The notes beneath the pieces are model-generated. The model did not search any database. It was not told the origin of the DNA and saw only the letters and a program-made list of their open reading frames with translations. This document shows positions 8,069-18,801 of a DNA stretch of 57,688 bases, one piece after another. The stretch spans positions 1 through 57,688 of the forward strand of contig JAJZZP010000147.1 in NCBI GenBank assembly GCA_021797515.1. The letters run 5' to 3'. Source of the stretch: Bacillota bacterium (GTDB lineage: Bacteria; Bacillota; Sulfobacillia; Sulfobacillales; Sulfobacillaceae). Each line of letters opens with the position of its first letter. Position 1 is the first letter of the stretch. The position numbers were made by a program, and so were the translations under genes.

Positions 8069-9448
8069 ATGGCGCGGCAAATGGCGGCTACCATGTTGGC
8101 CATGATTGGGGTCAGCTTAGTCATACTCATGGACAGGCTGCTCTTAGTGCCACATCTTTCAGCCGAGTCCAACACTTTTTGGCTGTGGGCCACTTTGGTC
8201 TTATTTACCGGTCTCTTTTCTTTCGTGGTGTTTGGCATACTAGGGCAGCAACATGGAGCCCTCACTCGGGTTAATGCCACGTTGGCAAAGCAACGTGACG
8301 GATTAAATGCATTGCGTGATGCAACTTTAGCCATTACTTCCAACTTTGATTGGGAAGATGTGCTCCAACAGGTGGTTGAAGTGGCCCGCCAGTTGCTTGG
8401 AGCTCGCTATGCTGCGCTGTCGGTGTTAACTGATGATACCCCGCAAAAAATCTCGCGATTCATTACCTCCGGCCTGACGGAAGAAGAACGAGACCGCATT
8501 GGTGAGTATCCCCAAGGCCATGGTGTGCTGGGTCATGTACTCGCTTCCAAAAAGCCGCTGCGAGTCATCGATCTCAAAGATCATCCGCTAACCGTAGGTG
8601 TTCCGCCTCACCATCCAGTGATGACGACGTTTTTAGGACTGCCGTTGTTATACCACAGCCAAGTGGTGGGACACCTGTATCTTACGGAAAAGGGCGGAGG
8701 GTTTACGGATGAAGACCAGGAGATCGGCGAGTTGTTTGCTCGGCATGCGGCAGCCGTTATTGCTAATGCACGGCTATCCGAAGACCGCGCACGACTGGCG
8801 ACGCTCAGTGAACGAGAGCGAATAGGTCGTGACCTGCACGATGGCGTCTTACAAACCCTTTATGCCGCTACATTAGCCCTTGACAATCTCTCAGATTCTC
8901 CGGATGCCAATCCCGCTGTGGTAAAGGAGATAACCCAGGTGTCAGATACGTTGGGACTCCTAATGACGGATGTGAGATTTTTCATTCAAACTCTGGAAAA
9001 CACGCCGGTGGACTTTCGCATTGCGCTAAACGATGTCGTGCGCCGATTGTCACTAACTTCAGAAGTGAAAATTATATTAGATGACGCTAGCTACTTGGAA
9101 ATGCCCCCGGAACTAATTCATGACCTGATATTATGTATCCAAGAGGCATTGTCTAATGCCAGTCGCCATGGTCAATCTACCAAAATCACCATACACTGGG
9201 AAAAGTCCAACGATGCATATCACGTCAAGATATCCGATAATGGAGTCGGCTTCTTGGTAAAGACAATAAACAGCCCAGCGCATCATGGATTACGGAACAT
9301 GGAACGCCGGATCAGCGACTGGCATGGTTCCTTAAAGGTCGACAGCGCACCAGGCCGCGGGACTACCGTCAGCCTAATGGTAGACCGCGACACGGCACTG
9401 AATCGAAAATATCACCGAACCCCGTTATCGATGAGAAAGGAGCCTTGA
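8069..9448 (+). CDS. GAF-domain sensor histidine kinase, DosS/DosT-like
   Basis: A 459-residue kinase. Two membrane helices (about 5-28 and 37-58) precede a linker and a GAF domain (about 75-235). The GAF segment GVPPHHPVMTTFLGLPL (177-193) matches the loop that in mycobacterial DevS/DosS and DosT carries the proximal heme histidine; here the equivalent is His182. The kinase core has RERIGRDLHDGVLQTLYAA with phosphoacceptor His257, N-box QEALSNASRHG (358-368) and DNGVGF. The ATG follows GGGAGGATAATAAA, with a TATAAT about 20 bases upstream. It is paired with the response regulator 2 bp downstream and sits between the efp region and spoIIIA, where Firmicutes normally have nothing. A redox or gas ligand is inferred, not shown. 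Confidence 0.9.
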   Translation: MARQMAATMLAMIGVSLVILMDRLLLVPHLSAESNTFWLWATLVLFTGLFSFVVFGILGQQHGALTRVNATLAKQRDGLNALRDATLAITSNFDWEDVLQQVVEVARQLLGARYAALSVLTDDTPQKISRFITSGLTEEERDRIGEYPQGHGVLGHVLASKKPLRVIDLKDHPLTVGVPPHHPVMTTFLGLPLLYHSQVVGHLYLTEKGGGFTDEDQEIGELFARHAAAVIANARLSEDRARLATLSERERIGRDLHDGVLQTLYAATLALDNLSDSPDANPAVVKEITQVSDTLGLLMTDVRFFIQTLENTPVDFRIALNDVVRRLSLTSEVKIILDDASYLEMPPELIHDLILCIQEALSNASRHGQSTKITIHWEKSNDAYHVKISDNGVGFLVKTINSPAHHGLRNMERRISDWHGSLKVDSAPGRGTTVSLMVDRDTALNRKYHRTPLSMRKEP

Positions 9449-9449
9449 C

Positions 9450-10124
9450 ATGCCTCAAACCAATGCAGAATTCGACGGCAGCAACGAACTTATCCGGGTA
9501 GCTCTGGTCGATGACCATGAGATCGTCCGCATCGGCCTAGCGAACATGATTGAGCGGCAGCCAGATATGCGGGTCACGGTAGATGTCGGTAGTGGCGAAG
9601 AAGCGATAGAACAAATTCCTGGTGAAGCGGACGTCGTCGTGCTCGATATCCGTTTAGGAGATACCAACGGCTTAAGCGTGCTGAAAACCCTTAAGGACCG
9701 TGACCCAGTAGTCAAAGTCATCATGTTGACATCGTTTGGCGGTGACGAGTTGGTTCTGGATGCATTAATTGGGGGAGCCTCTGGATATCTCTTAAAGGAA
9801 TCGCGAGGCCGATCAGTTATCGACGCGATTAGAACCGTAGCATCGGGTGGCTCCCTCTTTGGACCCCAAATTGCGGAAAAACTCCTAGCCCGGTTGCGCC
9901 AGCCGTCATCTGCCGATCCGTTGGCGATCCTTAGTCCACAAGAGCAAAAGATTCTCGCCTTGATCGCGCAAGGGAAAACCAATAAAGAAATTGGGCAAGA
10001 TATTTTTTTGAGTGAAAAGACCGTAAAACATTATGTCAGCAACATCTTGAGCAAACTCGGATACACTAGGCGTTCCGAAGCCGCTGCGTTCTTTGCTCAA
10101 CACCGATTTGAGGGGCCTCGCTAA
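9450..10124 (+). CDS. Response regulator, NarL/DevR family
   Basis: A 224-residue partner of the GAF kinase. Residues 15-130 are a receiver with the DDHE acidic pair (21-22) and phosphoacceptor Asp66 in VVVLDIRLG; TSFGGDELVL and YLLKES give the Thr and Lys switch positions. The C-terminal LuxR-type HTH begins at LSPQEQKILALIAQGKTNKE and includes LSEKTVKHYVSNILSKLGY. The architecture and partner kinase resemble DevR/DosR. The ATG is at 9450, right after the kinase stop, with the site AGAAAGGAGCCTTGAC upstream. A 10-bp inverted repeat follows the gene. Confidence 0.92.
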   Translation: MPQTNAEFDGSNELIRVALVDDHEIVRIGLANMIERQPDMRVTVDVGSGEEAIEQIPGEADVVVLDIRLGDTNGLSVLKTLKDRDPVVKVIMLTSFGGDELVLDALIGGASGYLLKESRGRSVIDAIRTVASGGSLFGPQIAEKLLARLRQPSSADPLAILSPQEQKILALIAQGKTNKEIGQDIFLSEKTVKHYVSNILSKLGYTRRSEAAAFFAQHRFEGPR

Positions 10125-10138
10125 GGCGCAACGCCAAA

Positions 10139-10165
10139 CGGCATGGAGGGGGATACTCCATGCCG
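10139..10165. terminator. Inverted repeat between convergent genes
   Basis: A perfect 10-bp stem (CGGCATGGAG/CTCCATGCCG) with a 7-base loop lies between the response regulator and the convergent CD1247-type gene. Neither side carries a real T-tract, so it may be a weak bidirectional terminator or an mRNA-stabilising hairpin. Confidence 0.5.
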
Positions 10166-10192
10166 CGTGGTATCGGCTTGAATGTCTACAAG

Positions 10193-10648
10193 TTATAGGT
10201 ATTCCTTGTCAAAGCCATCATCATCCATCACGATACAGTCTTCATCAGAATCGAATACAATGTTGCCACAGTGAGGACAACTCAGTTGAATGCCGTCCTC
10301 GTCAAGCAACGCTTCATTGTAAAACGAATCCTGGTGACATACCGGACATTCTAATTCGATGTAGCCTTCGTCGTCATCCCCTTCTACACGCAGGTCATCA
10401 TCATCGTCCGCTTCATCGGTGGTACCAACATAAACGTCCTCTTCCAAGGTCATTAAATCCGAATCAATTTCCTCTACGTACTCTTCGAGTTCCACTTGAT
10501 TGGCTTGAACTTCTTCTACATCGAGGCTCAATTCACGCAAGACCTCAACCACCTCCGCCAGGATTTTCCCCTCGCGGCCTTTGTCAGCTAAGTCGTACCG
10601 TTCCGCCATTCCCGACAAATATGAGACCCGTCGCCGAAGATCAGCCAT
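10193..10648 (-). CDS. CD1247-type acidic zinc-ribbon protein
   Basis: A 151-residue conserved Firmicute protein of unknown function. The N-terminal ~40 residues (LRRRVSYLSGMAERYDLADK) match the family known from Clostridia as CD1247 N-terminal domain. A coiled-coil, strongly acidic middle (VEEVQANQVELEEYVEEID, then DEADDDDD) leads to a C-terminal zinc ribbon with CPVCHQD and CPHCGNIVF. The same protein is often encoded between efp and spoIIIA in Clostridia, which fits its place here. The ATG follows GGAGGTGTAGCGC. Zinc binding is inferred from the two CxxC pairs; no enzymatic motif is seen. Confidence 0.8.
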   Translation of the reverse strand: MADLRRRVSYLSGMAERYDLADKGREGKILAEVVEVLRELSLDVEEVQANQVELEEYVEEIDSDLMTLEEDVYVGTTDEADDDDDLRVEGDDDEGYIELECPVCHQDSFYNEALLDEDGIQLSCPHCGNIVFDSDEDCIVMDDDGFDKEYL

Positions 10649-10935
10649 GCGCTACACCTCCTTATCGCCGTTACAACATTAACGTAACCAATCGTTGGCC
10701 GCTTCATGCGCAAAAAATCACGGCAATAGGTCTGATGTTTTTTCAACACAAATCCTATGTTGGATATGCCTCTCTCGGAGCGATGGATCCGCTCATTAAT
10801 GACTCGGCCGCGCCGTGCGTACAGGGCAATCAGAACGGTAGAGAATGGAGCGGTTCGCAATCCCGTCGAGGGATCGGTCGCGGGAATACGTCCCTGAAGG
10901 TATTCCAGCTGTGATGCAGGGGAATATCGTCTCAA
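10588..10935 (-). CDS. Possible small unknown protein between efp and the CD1247 gene
   Basis: A frame of up to 115 codons starting TTG at 10935 (preceded by TTAGGAG, only three or four bases away) overlaps the following gene by about 60 bases. The N-terminal two thirds, with YLQGRIPATDPSTGLRTAPF and STVLIALYARRGRVINE, has plausible protein composition, but I recognise no family, and the C-terminal part is in a shadow frame of the next gene. It could be a decayed gene. The rest of 10649-11093 holds nothing else I can identify. Confidence 0.25.
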   Translation of the reverse strand: MRRYSPASQLEYLQGRIPATDPSTGLRTAPFSTVLIALYARRGRVINERIHRSERGISNIGFVLKKHQTYCRDFLRMKRPTIGYVNVVTAIRRCSAWLIFGDGSHICREWRNGTT

Positions 10936-11093
10936 ACACTCCTAACCAGTGCCTGCCATGGCCAAAAACTGAGAATCATCGCGAAAACGGTCCGCGAGCG
11001 GCATTTTGGGGTCGAAGGGCTGAAATTGAAAAGAAATAAAGTCCAGGACAAGCGCAATAACCGGCGACGCGGATAGTACAGGACGGATTTGAT

Positions 11094-11651
11094 TTAGGCG
11101 CGGCCCGTATACTGGCCCGTCCGTGTGTCAACGGTGACCTTGTCGCCCACATTGACAAACAGCGGGACCTTGACCACGGCACCAGTTTCCAAAGTGGCAG
11201 GTTTTGTTGCACCCGAGGTGGTATCTCCCTTAAATCCCGGCTCCGTCTCCGTCACTTCCAGGACCACACTGTTAGGCAAGTCCACTCCAATACTGGCGCC
11301 TTTGAATAGCACTACATAACACAGCATGTTTTCTTTAAGGAATTTCACCCCCTCGCCGATATCTTCGGCCCTCAATGGGATTTGTTCATAAGTTTCGGTG
11401 TCCATGAACGTATATTCTTCGTTGGAGTTGTACAGGTACTGCATCTCGCGCTTTTCTACCTTGGCAGCTGGCACACGTTCTCCAGCGTTAAATGTTCGTT
11501 CTAGGACGCCCCCGGTTTGTAAATTTTTCAATTTGGTTCGTACAAAGGCTGAACCCTTACCGGGTTTCACATGTTGAAATTCAATAACTTGGAACAGCAC
11601 TCCATCCAACTCAATGGTGACCCCGTTGCGAAAATCATTGCTGGAAATCAA
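11094..11651 (-). CDS. efp: Translation elongation factor P
   Basis: A 185-residue EF-P with three domains: the N-terminal KOW-like domain ([16 protein letters not shown]), then two OB domains ending in the signature region [20 protein letters not shown] and [12 protein letters not shown]. It binds ribosomes stalled at polyproline and promotes peptide bond formation. The loop that is modified in many bacteria reads [10 protein letters not shown], with Lys32 at the tip. A TTG start is used with AAGGAG 11 bases upstream. It follows papA by 39 bp in the order aroQ-papA-efp, the standard Firmicute arrangement. Confidence 0.96.
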   Translation of the reverse strand: MISSNDFRNGVTIELDGVLFQVIEFQHVKPGKGSAFVRTKLKNLQTGGVLERTFNAGERVPAAKVEKREMQYLYNSNEEYTFMDTETYEQIPLRAEDIGEGVKFLKENMLCYVVLFKGASIGVDLPNSVVLEVTETEPGFKGDTTSGATKPATLETGAVVKVPLFVNVGDKVTVDTRTGQYTGRA

Positions 11652-11690
11652 TCTCTAATCCACTCCTTGCCTAACGACCTTATATGGATC

Positions 11691-12782
11691 CTACAAGACT
11701 CGGAAAGCTTTGTCTACCATGGTTAACCGCTGATATCCCTCATTGGTGACCACCACGGTATCCTCCAGTCTTACCCCACCCAATTTAGGAATGTAAATGC
11801 CCGGTTCCACCGTGATGACCATGCCGGGCTCCAATAACTGGGCTGGTGCATGCGCCGATACCCAAGGTGCCTCATGAATTTCCAAGCCTACTCCATGTCC
11901 CGTGCCATGTCCAAAATATGCGCCAAACTCCGCTTGGCTAATATACTGACGAGCCGCCCGGTCTACGTCCGCCACCGGAATCCCGGCCCGCACTTTTCCC
12001 AGTCCCTGTTGCTGCGCCTCCCAAACAATTTGATACAGATCGGCTAACTGAGACAAATTCGGCTGTGTTCCGGCTAAGGCCACCGTGACCGTTTCATCCG
12101 AATGATATCCCTCAATCACTGCGCCAAAATCGATGGTGACAAAATCGCCAGGGTTCACTTCCCGGGATGTCGGATGGCCATGCGGTAATGATCCCCGAGG
12201 ACCCGACGCTACAATGGTGTCAAAGGCTAGCCGTTCCGCTCCTAATTCCCGAATCGCTGATTCCAATGCCCAAGCAATTTCGCGTTCAGTAATTCCGGGG
12301 TGAACAGTATGCTCCAATACTTGCTCCAATGCCGATCCCGCAATGGTAGCCGCCTGCTTTATCCATCTAATTTCCTCGGCCGATTTGACTTGCCGCAAGG
12401 TCTCGGTGAGAGAAGACATTGGTACCCACTGGATTGGTGATGCCAGTTGACGCAACACTTCCCAATCCCGCAAGGTGACATGATCCGACTCGATGGCTAG
12501 ACGTTGCACTCCGGCATTTTTCGCCACCTCCGCAACCTTTTGCCAACGATTATCGGACACCGGCACCACTACGTAACCGGCAGCTTGATCTTGTGCCTGT
12601 TCCCAGTAACGGAAATCGCAAAACAGCCACCGGCCTCCCCCGGTCTCTATCAGCACCACGCCTTCAGATCCGGTAAATCCCGTAAGATAGCGACGGTTGT
12701 AGGACGAGAATACCAGGTAGCCATCCGCCCGGTTCCCGCCTAAAGCAACTAGCCGCTCCGCGCGTTCTTGTTGTGGCGTCAT
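11691..12782 (-). CDS. papA: Xaa-Pro aminopeptidase (M24 family)
   Basis: A 363-residue metallopeptidase that removes N-terminal residues preceding proline. An N-terminal creatinase-like domain (1-130) is followed by the pita-bread catalytic domain. Visible metal ligands are Asp in VTIDFGAVIEGYHSDETVTV (two), His in YFGHGTGHGVGLEIHEAP, Glu in ITVEPGIYIP and Glu in RLEDTVVV. The ATG overlaps the aroQ stop by four bases (ATGA). The protein fits the small YqhT/PapA form common beside efp. Confidence 0.94.
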   Translation of the reverse strand: MTPQQERAERLVALGGNRADGYLVFSSYNRRYLTGFTGSEGVVLIETGGGRWLFCDFRYWEQAQDQAAGYVVVPVSDNRWQKVAEVAKNAGVQRLAIESDHVTLRDWEVLRQLASPIQWVPMSSLTETLRQVKSAEEIRWIKQAATIAGSALEQVLEHTVHPGITEREIAWALESAIRELGAERLAFDTIVASGPRGSLPHGHPTSREVNPGDFVTIDFGAVIEGYHSDETVTVALAGTQPNLSQLADLYQIVWEAQQQGLGKVRAGIPVADVDRAARQYISQAEFGAYFGHGTGHGVGLEIHEAPWVSAHAPAQLLEPGMVITVEPGIYIPKLGGVRLEDTVVVTNEGYQRLTMVDKAFRVL

Positions 12783-13219
12783 GAACCCGAGTCCACACGC
12801 GAAACCAAATGGAGCAGTGCCAAACGATATCCATCGATGCCCAAGCCACTAATTTGTCCCACTGCCATAGGGGCAATTACCGAGTGGGCACGAAAAGATT
12901 CTCGGGCATAAATATTGCTGAGATGCACCTCTATCACCGGTATCGTCAACGCTGCCACGGCGTCCCGAAGTGCATAGCTTTGATGCGTTAAGGCTCCTGG
13001 ATTAATCACCACTCCGTCCGCCTCGCGGTCAACCAATGTTTCCAGATAGTCGATCAAAGCGCCTTCATGATTGGACTGAAAATCTTCCAGGTGGCAGTTC
13101 GGAAAATCCGTTCGCAGATTATCCATCACTTCGCTCCAGGCCACCGTGCCATAAATTTCAGGTTGTCGGCGCCCGAGTCTGCCAAGATTCGGGCCGTTGA
13201 CAATATAGAGGTTAAGCAT
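12779..13219 (-). CDS. aroQ: 3-dehydroquinate dehydratase, type II
   Basis: A 146-residue cytoplasmic enzyme of the shikimate pathway, dehydrating 3-dehydroquinate. Motifs visible: [17 protein letters not shown] (flexible active-site loop with Arg and catalytic Tyr), [32 protein letters not shown], and [15 protein letters not shown] with the catalytic His. The start is the ATG of [12 protein letters not shown], overlapping the glyA stop by eight bases; a longer frame upstream is glyA shadow. One residue is lost in the usual NLLG motif (NLGRLG), a minor variation. Confidence 0.95.
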   Translation of the reverse strand: MLNLYIVNGPNLGRLGRRQPEIYGTVAWSEVMDNLRTDFPNCHLEDFQSNHEGALIDYLETLVDREADGVVINPGALTHQSYALRDAVAALTIPVIEVHLSNIYARESFRAHSVIAPMAVGQISGLGIDGYRLALLHLVSRVDSGS

Positions 13220-14471
13220 AGATACTGGGGTCCAGCCCAGGAAGCGGATAGGCCCGGGCCAGTTCCTCCACCCGCTGGGCCAGAGAATCGGGCTCAAACT
13301 CCTTGGGGCCTTGGATGACGTGTGAAATGATGTCCGCTAATTGGTCCATTTCTTCCAGGCCAAATCCTCGGGTAGTGACCTGCGGCGTTCCGATGCGAAT
13401 GCCTGACGCTACCGTAGGCTTTTCCGTTTCGTTGGGAATCGTGTTCTTGTTCACCGTAATACCAATCGCGGCCAGCCGACGTTGGGCCTCGCTACCCGTC
13501 AGCCCGCTATGTTTGACGTCCACCAATATCAAATGGTTATCGGTTCCGCCAGACACTAAACGCAGACCGCGTGCCGCTAATTGTTCGGCCAAGCGATGAG
13601 CGTTAGCTACCACCCGGGCCTGATACTGACGAAATTCCTGGGTTAGGGCCTCGCCGAAGGCGACGGCTTTCCCCGCAATCAAATTCATCAATGGTCCCCC
13701 TTGCAAACCCGGAAACACCACCTTGTCCACTTTCTTTCCCCACTCGGCGTTGGTTAAGATAAAGCCTCCGCGAGGTCCCCGCAATGTCTTATGCGTGGTC
13801 GAGGTGACAAAGTCCGCGTGTCCCACCGGAGTCGGGTGCAATCCAGCCGCGACGAGCCCGGCAATATGCGCCATATCCACCATCAACAGAGCCCCCACCT
13901 CGCGGGCAATGCTGGCAAAGGCGGGAAAATCCAACTGCCGTGGGTAAGCCGAAGCCCCCGCAACAATCATGTGGGGACGAGATTCAAGTGCCACTTGACG
14001 CACCGCATCCATATCCAATCGTTCACTGGTAGCGTCCACCCCATAACTGTGCACCGCGTACAGTTGACCAGAAAAGTTGACTGGACTGCCGTGGGTCAGG
14101 TGTCCCCCGTGAGTAAGATTCATCCCTAAAATGCGGTCCCCGGGTTTCAGCGCAGCAAAATAGACCGCTAAATTCGCCGGAGCCCCAGCATGAGGCTGCA
14201 CGTTGGCGTGCTCCGCTCCGAACAACTCCTTGACCCGGTCTCGTGCCAAAGTTTCCACTACATCGACATATTCGCAGCCGCCATAATAGCGATGGGCGGG
14301 ATATCCCTCCGCATATTTGTCCGTCATCACAGATCCAACGGCTTCCCGTACGGCGGGGGAAGTCCAATTTTCCGACGCAATCAACTCGAGATGCAGTGCC
14401 TGGCGCCGTTCTTCATTCTGAATCGCTTGATACACATCAGGATCCACGTGTTGCAATATTCTCCTGGTCAT
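13212..14471 (-). CDS. glyA: Serine hydroxymethyltransferase
   Basis: A 419-residue PLP enzyme interconverting serine and glycine with tetrahydrofolate. Visible features: [61 protein letters not shown], and the PLP lysine in [15 protein letters not shown]. The start is the ATG at 14471, with GAGGAGG seven bases upstream; an upstream TTG lies inside that ribosome site and is rejected. It sits directly after the glycine cleavage genes, so methylene-THF and glycine produced by one enzyme feed the other. The change of the usual GSQAN to GAPAN in the substrate loop is notable but the rest is intact. Confidence 0.96.
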   Translation of the reverse strand: MTRRILQHVDPDVYQAIQNEERRQALHLELIASENWTSPAVREAVGSVMTDKYAEGYPAHRYYGGCEYVDVVETLARDRVKELFGAEHANVQPHAGAPANLAVYFAALKPGDRILGMNLTHGGHLTHGSPVNFSGQLYAVHSYGVDATSERLDMDAVRQVALESRPHMIVAGASAYPRQLDFPAFASIAREVGALLMVDMAHIAGLVAAGLHPTPVGHADFVTSTTHKTLRGPRGGFILTNAEWGKKVDKVVFPGLQGGPLMNLIAGKAVAFGEALTQEFRQYQARVVANAHRLAEQLAARGLRLVSGGTDNHLILVDVKHSGLTGSEAQRRLAAIGITVNKNTIPNETEKPTVASGIRIGTPQVTTRGFGLEEMDQLADIISHVIQGPKEFEPDSLAQRVEELARAYPLPGLDPSIYA

Positions 14472-14529
14472 GGGAAGCCTCCTCAAAATGCTTGGCGATT
14501 ACGCCGAGTGTGTGCTGGAGTCTCGCCGC

Positions 14530-15990
14530 CTATGCTTGAGGCGGCTCGATCCGATAGGTTAAATTAGGTTGACGCGCAGCCAAGGCCTCGTCTAACCGAC
14601 TCACGATGGTGCCATGCGGTGCCTGGTGCAATAATTCGAAATCCTGGTCAATTTCTTGGTCAATTTTCCGCAACGCCTCAGCAAATCGATCCAATGTTTC
14701 TTTGGATTCCGTTTCCGTAGGCTCCACCATCATTGCTTCTTCCACCACCAATGGGAAATAGACGGTAGGGGGATAAAACCCATAGTCTATCAGCCGTTTG
14801 GCAATATCCAAGGCGCGGGCCCCACGCTTCTTTTGGGAGACTGCCGATAGGACAAATTCATGTTTGACACGACGGCGATGAGGAGTCTGATACTGATCGG
14901 TCAGCAGTGCTAACAAGTAGTTGGCATTGAGAACCGCTGTATCCGACACATCCCTTAAACCCTCAGCCCCATGGCTTCGCAAATATGCATAGGCCCGGAC
15001 CAAAATCCCCACATTGCCATAATACGACCGCATTTTACCAATGGATAACGGCCCCGGATCCGAAAGCTGCCACCGCCCCTGACCCCACTCAACGGTCGGG
15101 CGCGGCAAGAAAGGCACCAACGGGGCCTTTACACCAACCGGGCCAGCACCAGGGCCTCCACCGCCATGGGGCGTGGAAAACGTCTTGTGCAAATTCAGAT
15201 GCACTACATCAAACCCCATATCACCTGGGCGAACTCTTCCCATAATGGCATTTGCATTGGCGCCATCGTAGTAAAGCAAACCGCCGGCACCATGCACAAT
15301 ATCAGCGATTTCCACGATGTCTTCTTCAAACAACCCCAAAGTATTGGGGTTGGTCAGCATCAGTCCTGCGGTTTCGTGATTAACCAGGCGTCGTAAAGCG
15401 TTAACGTCCACTCCGCCACGATCATTGGAGGGCACCTCCTGCACTAAAAAGCCTGCCATGGCTGCGGAAGCCGGGTTGGTGCCGTGAGCTGAGTCGGGGA
15501 CGATAATGGTGGTTCGGCGCTCTCCTTTGTGTTCGAGATATTTCTTAATCATCAAAATGCCAGTGAGTTCTCCATGCGCACCGGCCGCTGGTTGCAACGT
15601 CACGCGATCCATGCCGGCAATTTCTGCCAATCCAACTTCCAGATGGTGTAGCAGTTCCAAAAGGCCTTGCACTGTATCCACCGGCTGCAACGGATGCAGC
15701 TGAGAAAATCCCGGCAAGTTCGCCGCCCATTCGTGAATCTTGGGATTATACTTCATGGTACACGATCCTAACGGATAAAAGCCAGTATCAACGCCATAGT
15801 TTAGTGTAGACAAATACGTGTAGTGACGCACCACATCCAACTCGGACACCTCCGGGATCCGCGTCGAACTCTCGCGAATGTAGGCCGCTGGCAATATTGA
15901 TGCTAATTCTGGCATCGGAACATCGCTAGCTGGCAAGGTCACACCGCGCCTCCCCGGAGCAGACTGCTCAAAAATTACCGGGACATCCAT
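14530..15990 (-). CDS. gcvPB: Glycine dehydrogenase (decarboxylating) subunit 2
   Basis: A 486-residue catalytic half of the split P-protein of the glycine cleavage system. It contains [43 protein letters not shown] and the PLP-lysine segment [18 protein letters not shown]. The ATG at 15990 has AGGAGG seven bases upstream; the frame continues above it but that part is gcvPA overlap. Stop of gcvPA (15975) and this start overlap by 16 bases. Split P-protein is the Firmicute, archaeal and Thermus form. Confidence 0.96.
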   Translation of the reverse strand: MDVPVIFEQSAPGRRGVTLPASDVPMPELASILPAAYIRESSTRIPEVSELDVVRHYTYLSTLNYGVDTGFYPLGSCTMKYNPKIHEWAANLPGFSQLHPLQPVDTVQGLLELLHHLEVGLAEIAGMDRVTLQPAAGAHGELTGILMIKKYLEHKGERRTTIIVPDSAHGTNPASAAMAGFLVQEVPSNDRGGVDVNALRRLVNHETAGLMLTNPNTLGLFEEDIVEIADIVHGAGGLLYYDGANANAIMGRVRPGDMGFDVVHLNLHKTFSTPHGGGGPGAGPVGVKAPLVPFLPRPTVEWGQGRWQLSDPGPLSIGKMRSYYGNVGILVRAYAYLRSHGAEGLRDVSDTAVLNANYLLALLTDQYQTPHRRRVKHEFVLSAVSQKKRGARALDIAKRLIDYGFYPPTVYFPLVVEEAMMVEPTETESKETLDRFAEALRKIDQEIDQDFELLHQAPHGTIVSRLDEALAARQPNLTYRIEPPQA

Positions 15991-17309
15991 TGCGCCACCT
16001 CCTGGCATAACCCGTCACATTCCGCGCGGGTGCGTTTTTCCGTAGTTGCCAACTGCCAATATCCCGCCCATTTTGGATGCCACTGGCCTAGATCAAAACC
16101 ACCCAGATATCCAGCATTTAGTAGATGCTGGTTCAGGTCAGCAACCGACCCCGGAACTTGAACTACGAATTCATAAAGGAAAGGTTCGTCGGGAAAGGCC
16201 AACGGAATCCCTATCTCTTTAAGCCTATCAGCTAGATAGTGCGCTTTGGCAGTGGACAGCAACGCGACATCACGCAGCCCTTGGGGTCCTAAACTCGCCA
16301 TATAAATGGTGGCCATCAAGGCATTTAACGAATGATTCGAGCAGATGTTGGACGTAGCTTTTTCGCGGCGAATATGCTGTTCGCGAGCCTGCAAGGTCAA
16401 TACATAACCACGAGAGCCGCGATGATCTACGGTGGCGCCGACCAACCTACCTGGCATCTTGCGCACCAGCGGCGCCTGAACAGCAAAATACCCGAATGTC
16501 GGGCCGCCGTAATTGAGTGGGTTGCCAAGCGGTTGACCTTCGCCCACTACCACATCGGCACCCATTTCTCCCGGTGGAGTCAACAGTGCCAAAGCCACCG
16601 GATCGGCCGCAACAATCGCCAGGGCTTGGTGACGATGGGCCATCTCAATGGCCTTCTCAAACCCCACAATCCGACCCAGCACGTCCGGATACTGCCAAAT
16701 CACCGCTGCGACCGGTTGTGATCGTGACAATTCCTCTGACAATTCTTCGATATTGGCCACTGTGCTGACAGATCCGCCGCGTGCCTCCACATACGTTGTG
16801 GTCACAGCCACACTGTCGGGATGTACGCCTTGGTGAACGAGAATGCGGCCACGGCGGGTATGGGACAATGCTAGGAGAGCAGCTTCTCCCACTGCGGAAG
16901 CCCCATCATACATGGAAGCCTGGGCTGCATAGGTCCCAGTTAAGCCGGCAATCATGGTTTGAAATTCGTAGATTGCCGCCAGGGTTCCCTGTGATAACTC
17001 CGGTTGATACGGTGTGTATGCCGTGGCAAATTCCCCGCGACTGGCCAGCGCATTCACCGTGGCAGGAATAAATCGATCATAAAACCCGCCACCCAAAAAC
17101 ATTACCAAATCTTCTGCACTGCGATTCTCCTTAGCCAACTCTGCGAGGTGGCGAGAGAGTTCCAATTCGCTTAAAGCGGGCGGCAAGTTCAGAGGTCGAT
17201 GCAACCGGGCGGATTGGGGGATATCATCAAACAGTTCATCCAATGATGTGATATCTAACGTCTCCAACATAGCATCCCGATCACGAGCGGTATGAGGTAT
17301 GTATCGCAA
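15975..17309 (-). CDS. gcvPA: Glycine dehydrogenase (decarboxylating) subunit 1
   Basis: A 444-residue partner of gcvPB. The family N-terminus [19 protein letters not shown] follows the proposed TTG start at 17309, which has AAGGAG about ten bases upstream; frame extension to 17399 lies inside gcvH and is rejected. Other features: [61 protein letters not shown] and [15 protein letters not shown]. It lacks the PLP lysine, as expected for this subunit. It lies six bp after gcvH. Confidence 0.95.
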   Translation of the reverse strand: MRYIPHTARDRDAMLETLDITSLDELFDDIPQSARLHRPLNLPPALSELELSRHLAELAKENRSAEDLVMFLGGGFYDRFIPATVNALASRGEFATAYTPYQPELSQGTLAAIYEFQTMIAGLTGTYAAQASMYDGASAVGEAALLALSHTRRGRILVHQGVHPDSVAVTTTYVEARGGSVSTVANIEELSEELSRSQPVAAVIWQYPDVLGRIVGFEKAIEMAHRHQALAIVAADPVALALLTPPGEMGADVVVGEGQPLGNPLNYGGPTFGYFAVQAPLVRKMPGRLVGATVDHRGSRGYVLTLQAREQHIRREKATSNICSNHSLNALMATIYMASLGPQGLRDVALLSTAKAHYLADRLKEIGIPLAFPDEPFLYEFVVQVPGSVADLNQHLLNAGYLGGFDLGQWHPKWAGYWQLATTEKRTRAECDGLCQEVAQWMSR

Positions 17310-17314
17310 TCCTT

Positions 17315-17683
17315 TTAGGCTCCTTCGGTTTCTTTTTGATAATCCTCTGCCGATAACAATTCCGCACCACTCTGATGCGGATCCAAGCGAATAATCCACC
17401 CCTCGCCATAGGGATCCTGGTTCACTAGTTCAGGCTGCTCCGCCAGTTTGGCGTTGACCGCCGCCACCGTGCCATCGGTTGGACAGTACAAATCCGATAC
17501 CGACTTCACGGACTCGACCACACCAAACGCCTCGCCAGCCTTGAGTTCACGCCCCACCTCTGGCAATTCTACAAACACCACATCACCTAAGGCATCCTGG
17601 GCAAACGCGGTAATGCCCACCGTACCGTCTGGGGCGACCCATTCGTGGTCTTTGGTATAACGCAAGTGCGTCGGAATATTCAT
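17315..17683 (-). CDS. gcvH: Glycine cleavage system H protein
   Basis: A 122-residue lipoyl carrier that shuttles the aminomethyl group between P, T and L proteins. The lipoylated lysine is Lys60 in [14 protein letters not shown]; the N-terminal RYTKDHEWV and the GYxxDxGW-type end ([10 protein letters not shown]) are canonical. The ATG follows GGAGGGATTATA. It lies between gcvT and gcvPA. No lipoate ligase or L-protein gene is in the window. Confidence 0.96.
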   Translation of the reverse strand: MNIPTHLRYTKDHEWVAPDGTVGITAFAQDALGDVVFVELPEVGRELKAGEAFGVVESVKSVSDLYCPTDGTVAAVNAKLAEQPELVNQDPYGEGWIIRLDPHQSGAELLSAEDYQKETEGA

Positions 17684-17709
17684 TATAATCCCTCCAATGT
17701 GATTAATAT

Positions 17710-18801
17710 CTAAAGATGGGTGTCCCGCCGGTAAAATGGCGTGGCAACTACCTGAGCCGACACCATTTTCCCCCGAATCTCCACACTCAGCGGTGTGCCA
17801 ATCGCGGTTTGCTGCAGCGGAACCAACGCCAAGGCAATGGGTTTTTTCAACGAGGGTGAATGCGTGCCTGACGTGACAGTGCCAACGGCATGCCCCTCGG
17901 CATCCATTACCGGATACCCGGCACGTGCAATTCCTCCGACCAGGTTTAACCCAACCAACTTGCGCTGCAATCCTTCCGATTTTTGGCGTTCTAAGGCACC
18001 ACGGCCAATAAAATCGCCGGGTTGTTTCAAGCGGACAAACATGCCTAATCCGGCTTCCAACGGCGTAATGGTTTCCGACAATTCATGACCATAGAGCGGC
18101 AATCGCGCTTCCAACCGCAACGTATCGCGGGCCCCCAATCCCACGGGAATGGCACCACGATCAATGAGCGATTGCCAGACGGTGGGTGCTGCAGTGCCCT
18201 CCAAATATAATTCAAATCCGTCTTCTCCGGTGTATCCCGTTCGAGACAGCAAAACCGGAACCCCGTCTATCAGCACCTGGGGAGAAAAGTGGTAATAAGA
18301 CACGGTATTGAGGTCAATTGACGCCAGCGGCTGCAGCAAAGACTGAGCCAGCGGCCCTTGCAACGCCAATAGTGCCGTAGTGTCGGACTCATTGGTCAGA
18401 GTCACCAATGGCCAATGTTGGCTGGCTTGCGACACCCAATCCCAATCTTTGGCAATGTTCGCCGCGTTTACCACCAGAAGATATTTCTTCTCATCTAGTC
18501 GATACACCAACAGGTCATCCACCGTGCCGCCCGTCGGTAAGCACATCGGAGAATACAACGCCTGCCCGACATTTAGCCGAGAGGGCGGGTTGGTAAGCAA
18601 ATGATCAAGAAATGGGGATGCGCTGGCACCTTCAACCAGAAATTCTCCCATGTGGGACACATCGAAGAGCCCTGCCCGCTGCCGAACCGCTAAATGTTCC
18701 TCCACGATAGACCCGTAATCCAACGGCATCCAGTATCCGCCAAACTCCACCAGTTTGCCCCCATGGGTGCGATGCCACGAGGTTATTGGGGTGTCTTTCA
18801 C
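17710..18801 (-). CDS. gcvT: Aminomethyltransferase (glycine cleavage T protein)
   Basis: A 363-residue THF-dependent enzyme releasing ammonia and forming methylene-THF. Visible: [29 protein letters not shown] with the catalytic-region Asp, [14 protein letters not shown], and [21 protein letters not shown]. The ATG follows GGAAGGAGATTTTTTGC at normal spacing. It heads the gcvT-H-PA-PB-glyA set, 116 bp after aroB. No glycine riboswitch consensus is seen in that gap. Confidence 0.95.
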   Translation of the reverse strand: MKDTPITSWHRTHGGKLVEFGGYWMPLDYGSIVEEHLAVRQRAGLFDVSHMGEFLVEGASASPFLDHLLTNPPSRLNVGQALYSPMCLPTGGTVDDLLVYRLDEKKYLLVVNAANIAKDWDWVSQASQHWPLVTLTNESDTTALLALQGPLAQSLLQPLASIDLNTVSYYHFSPQVLIDGVPVLLSRTGYTGEDGFELYLEGTAAPTVWQSLIDRGAIPVGLGARDTLRLEARLPLYGHELSETITPLEAGLGMFVRLKQPGDFIGRGALERQKSEGLQRKLVGLNLVGGIARAGYPVMDAEGHAVGTVTSGTHSPSLKKPIALALVPLQQTAIGTPLSVEIRGKMVSAQVVATPFYRRDTHL

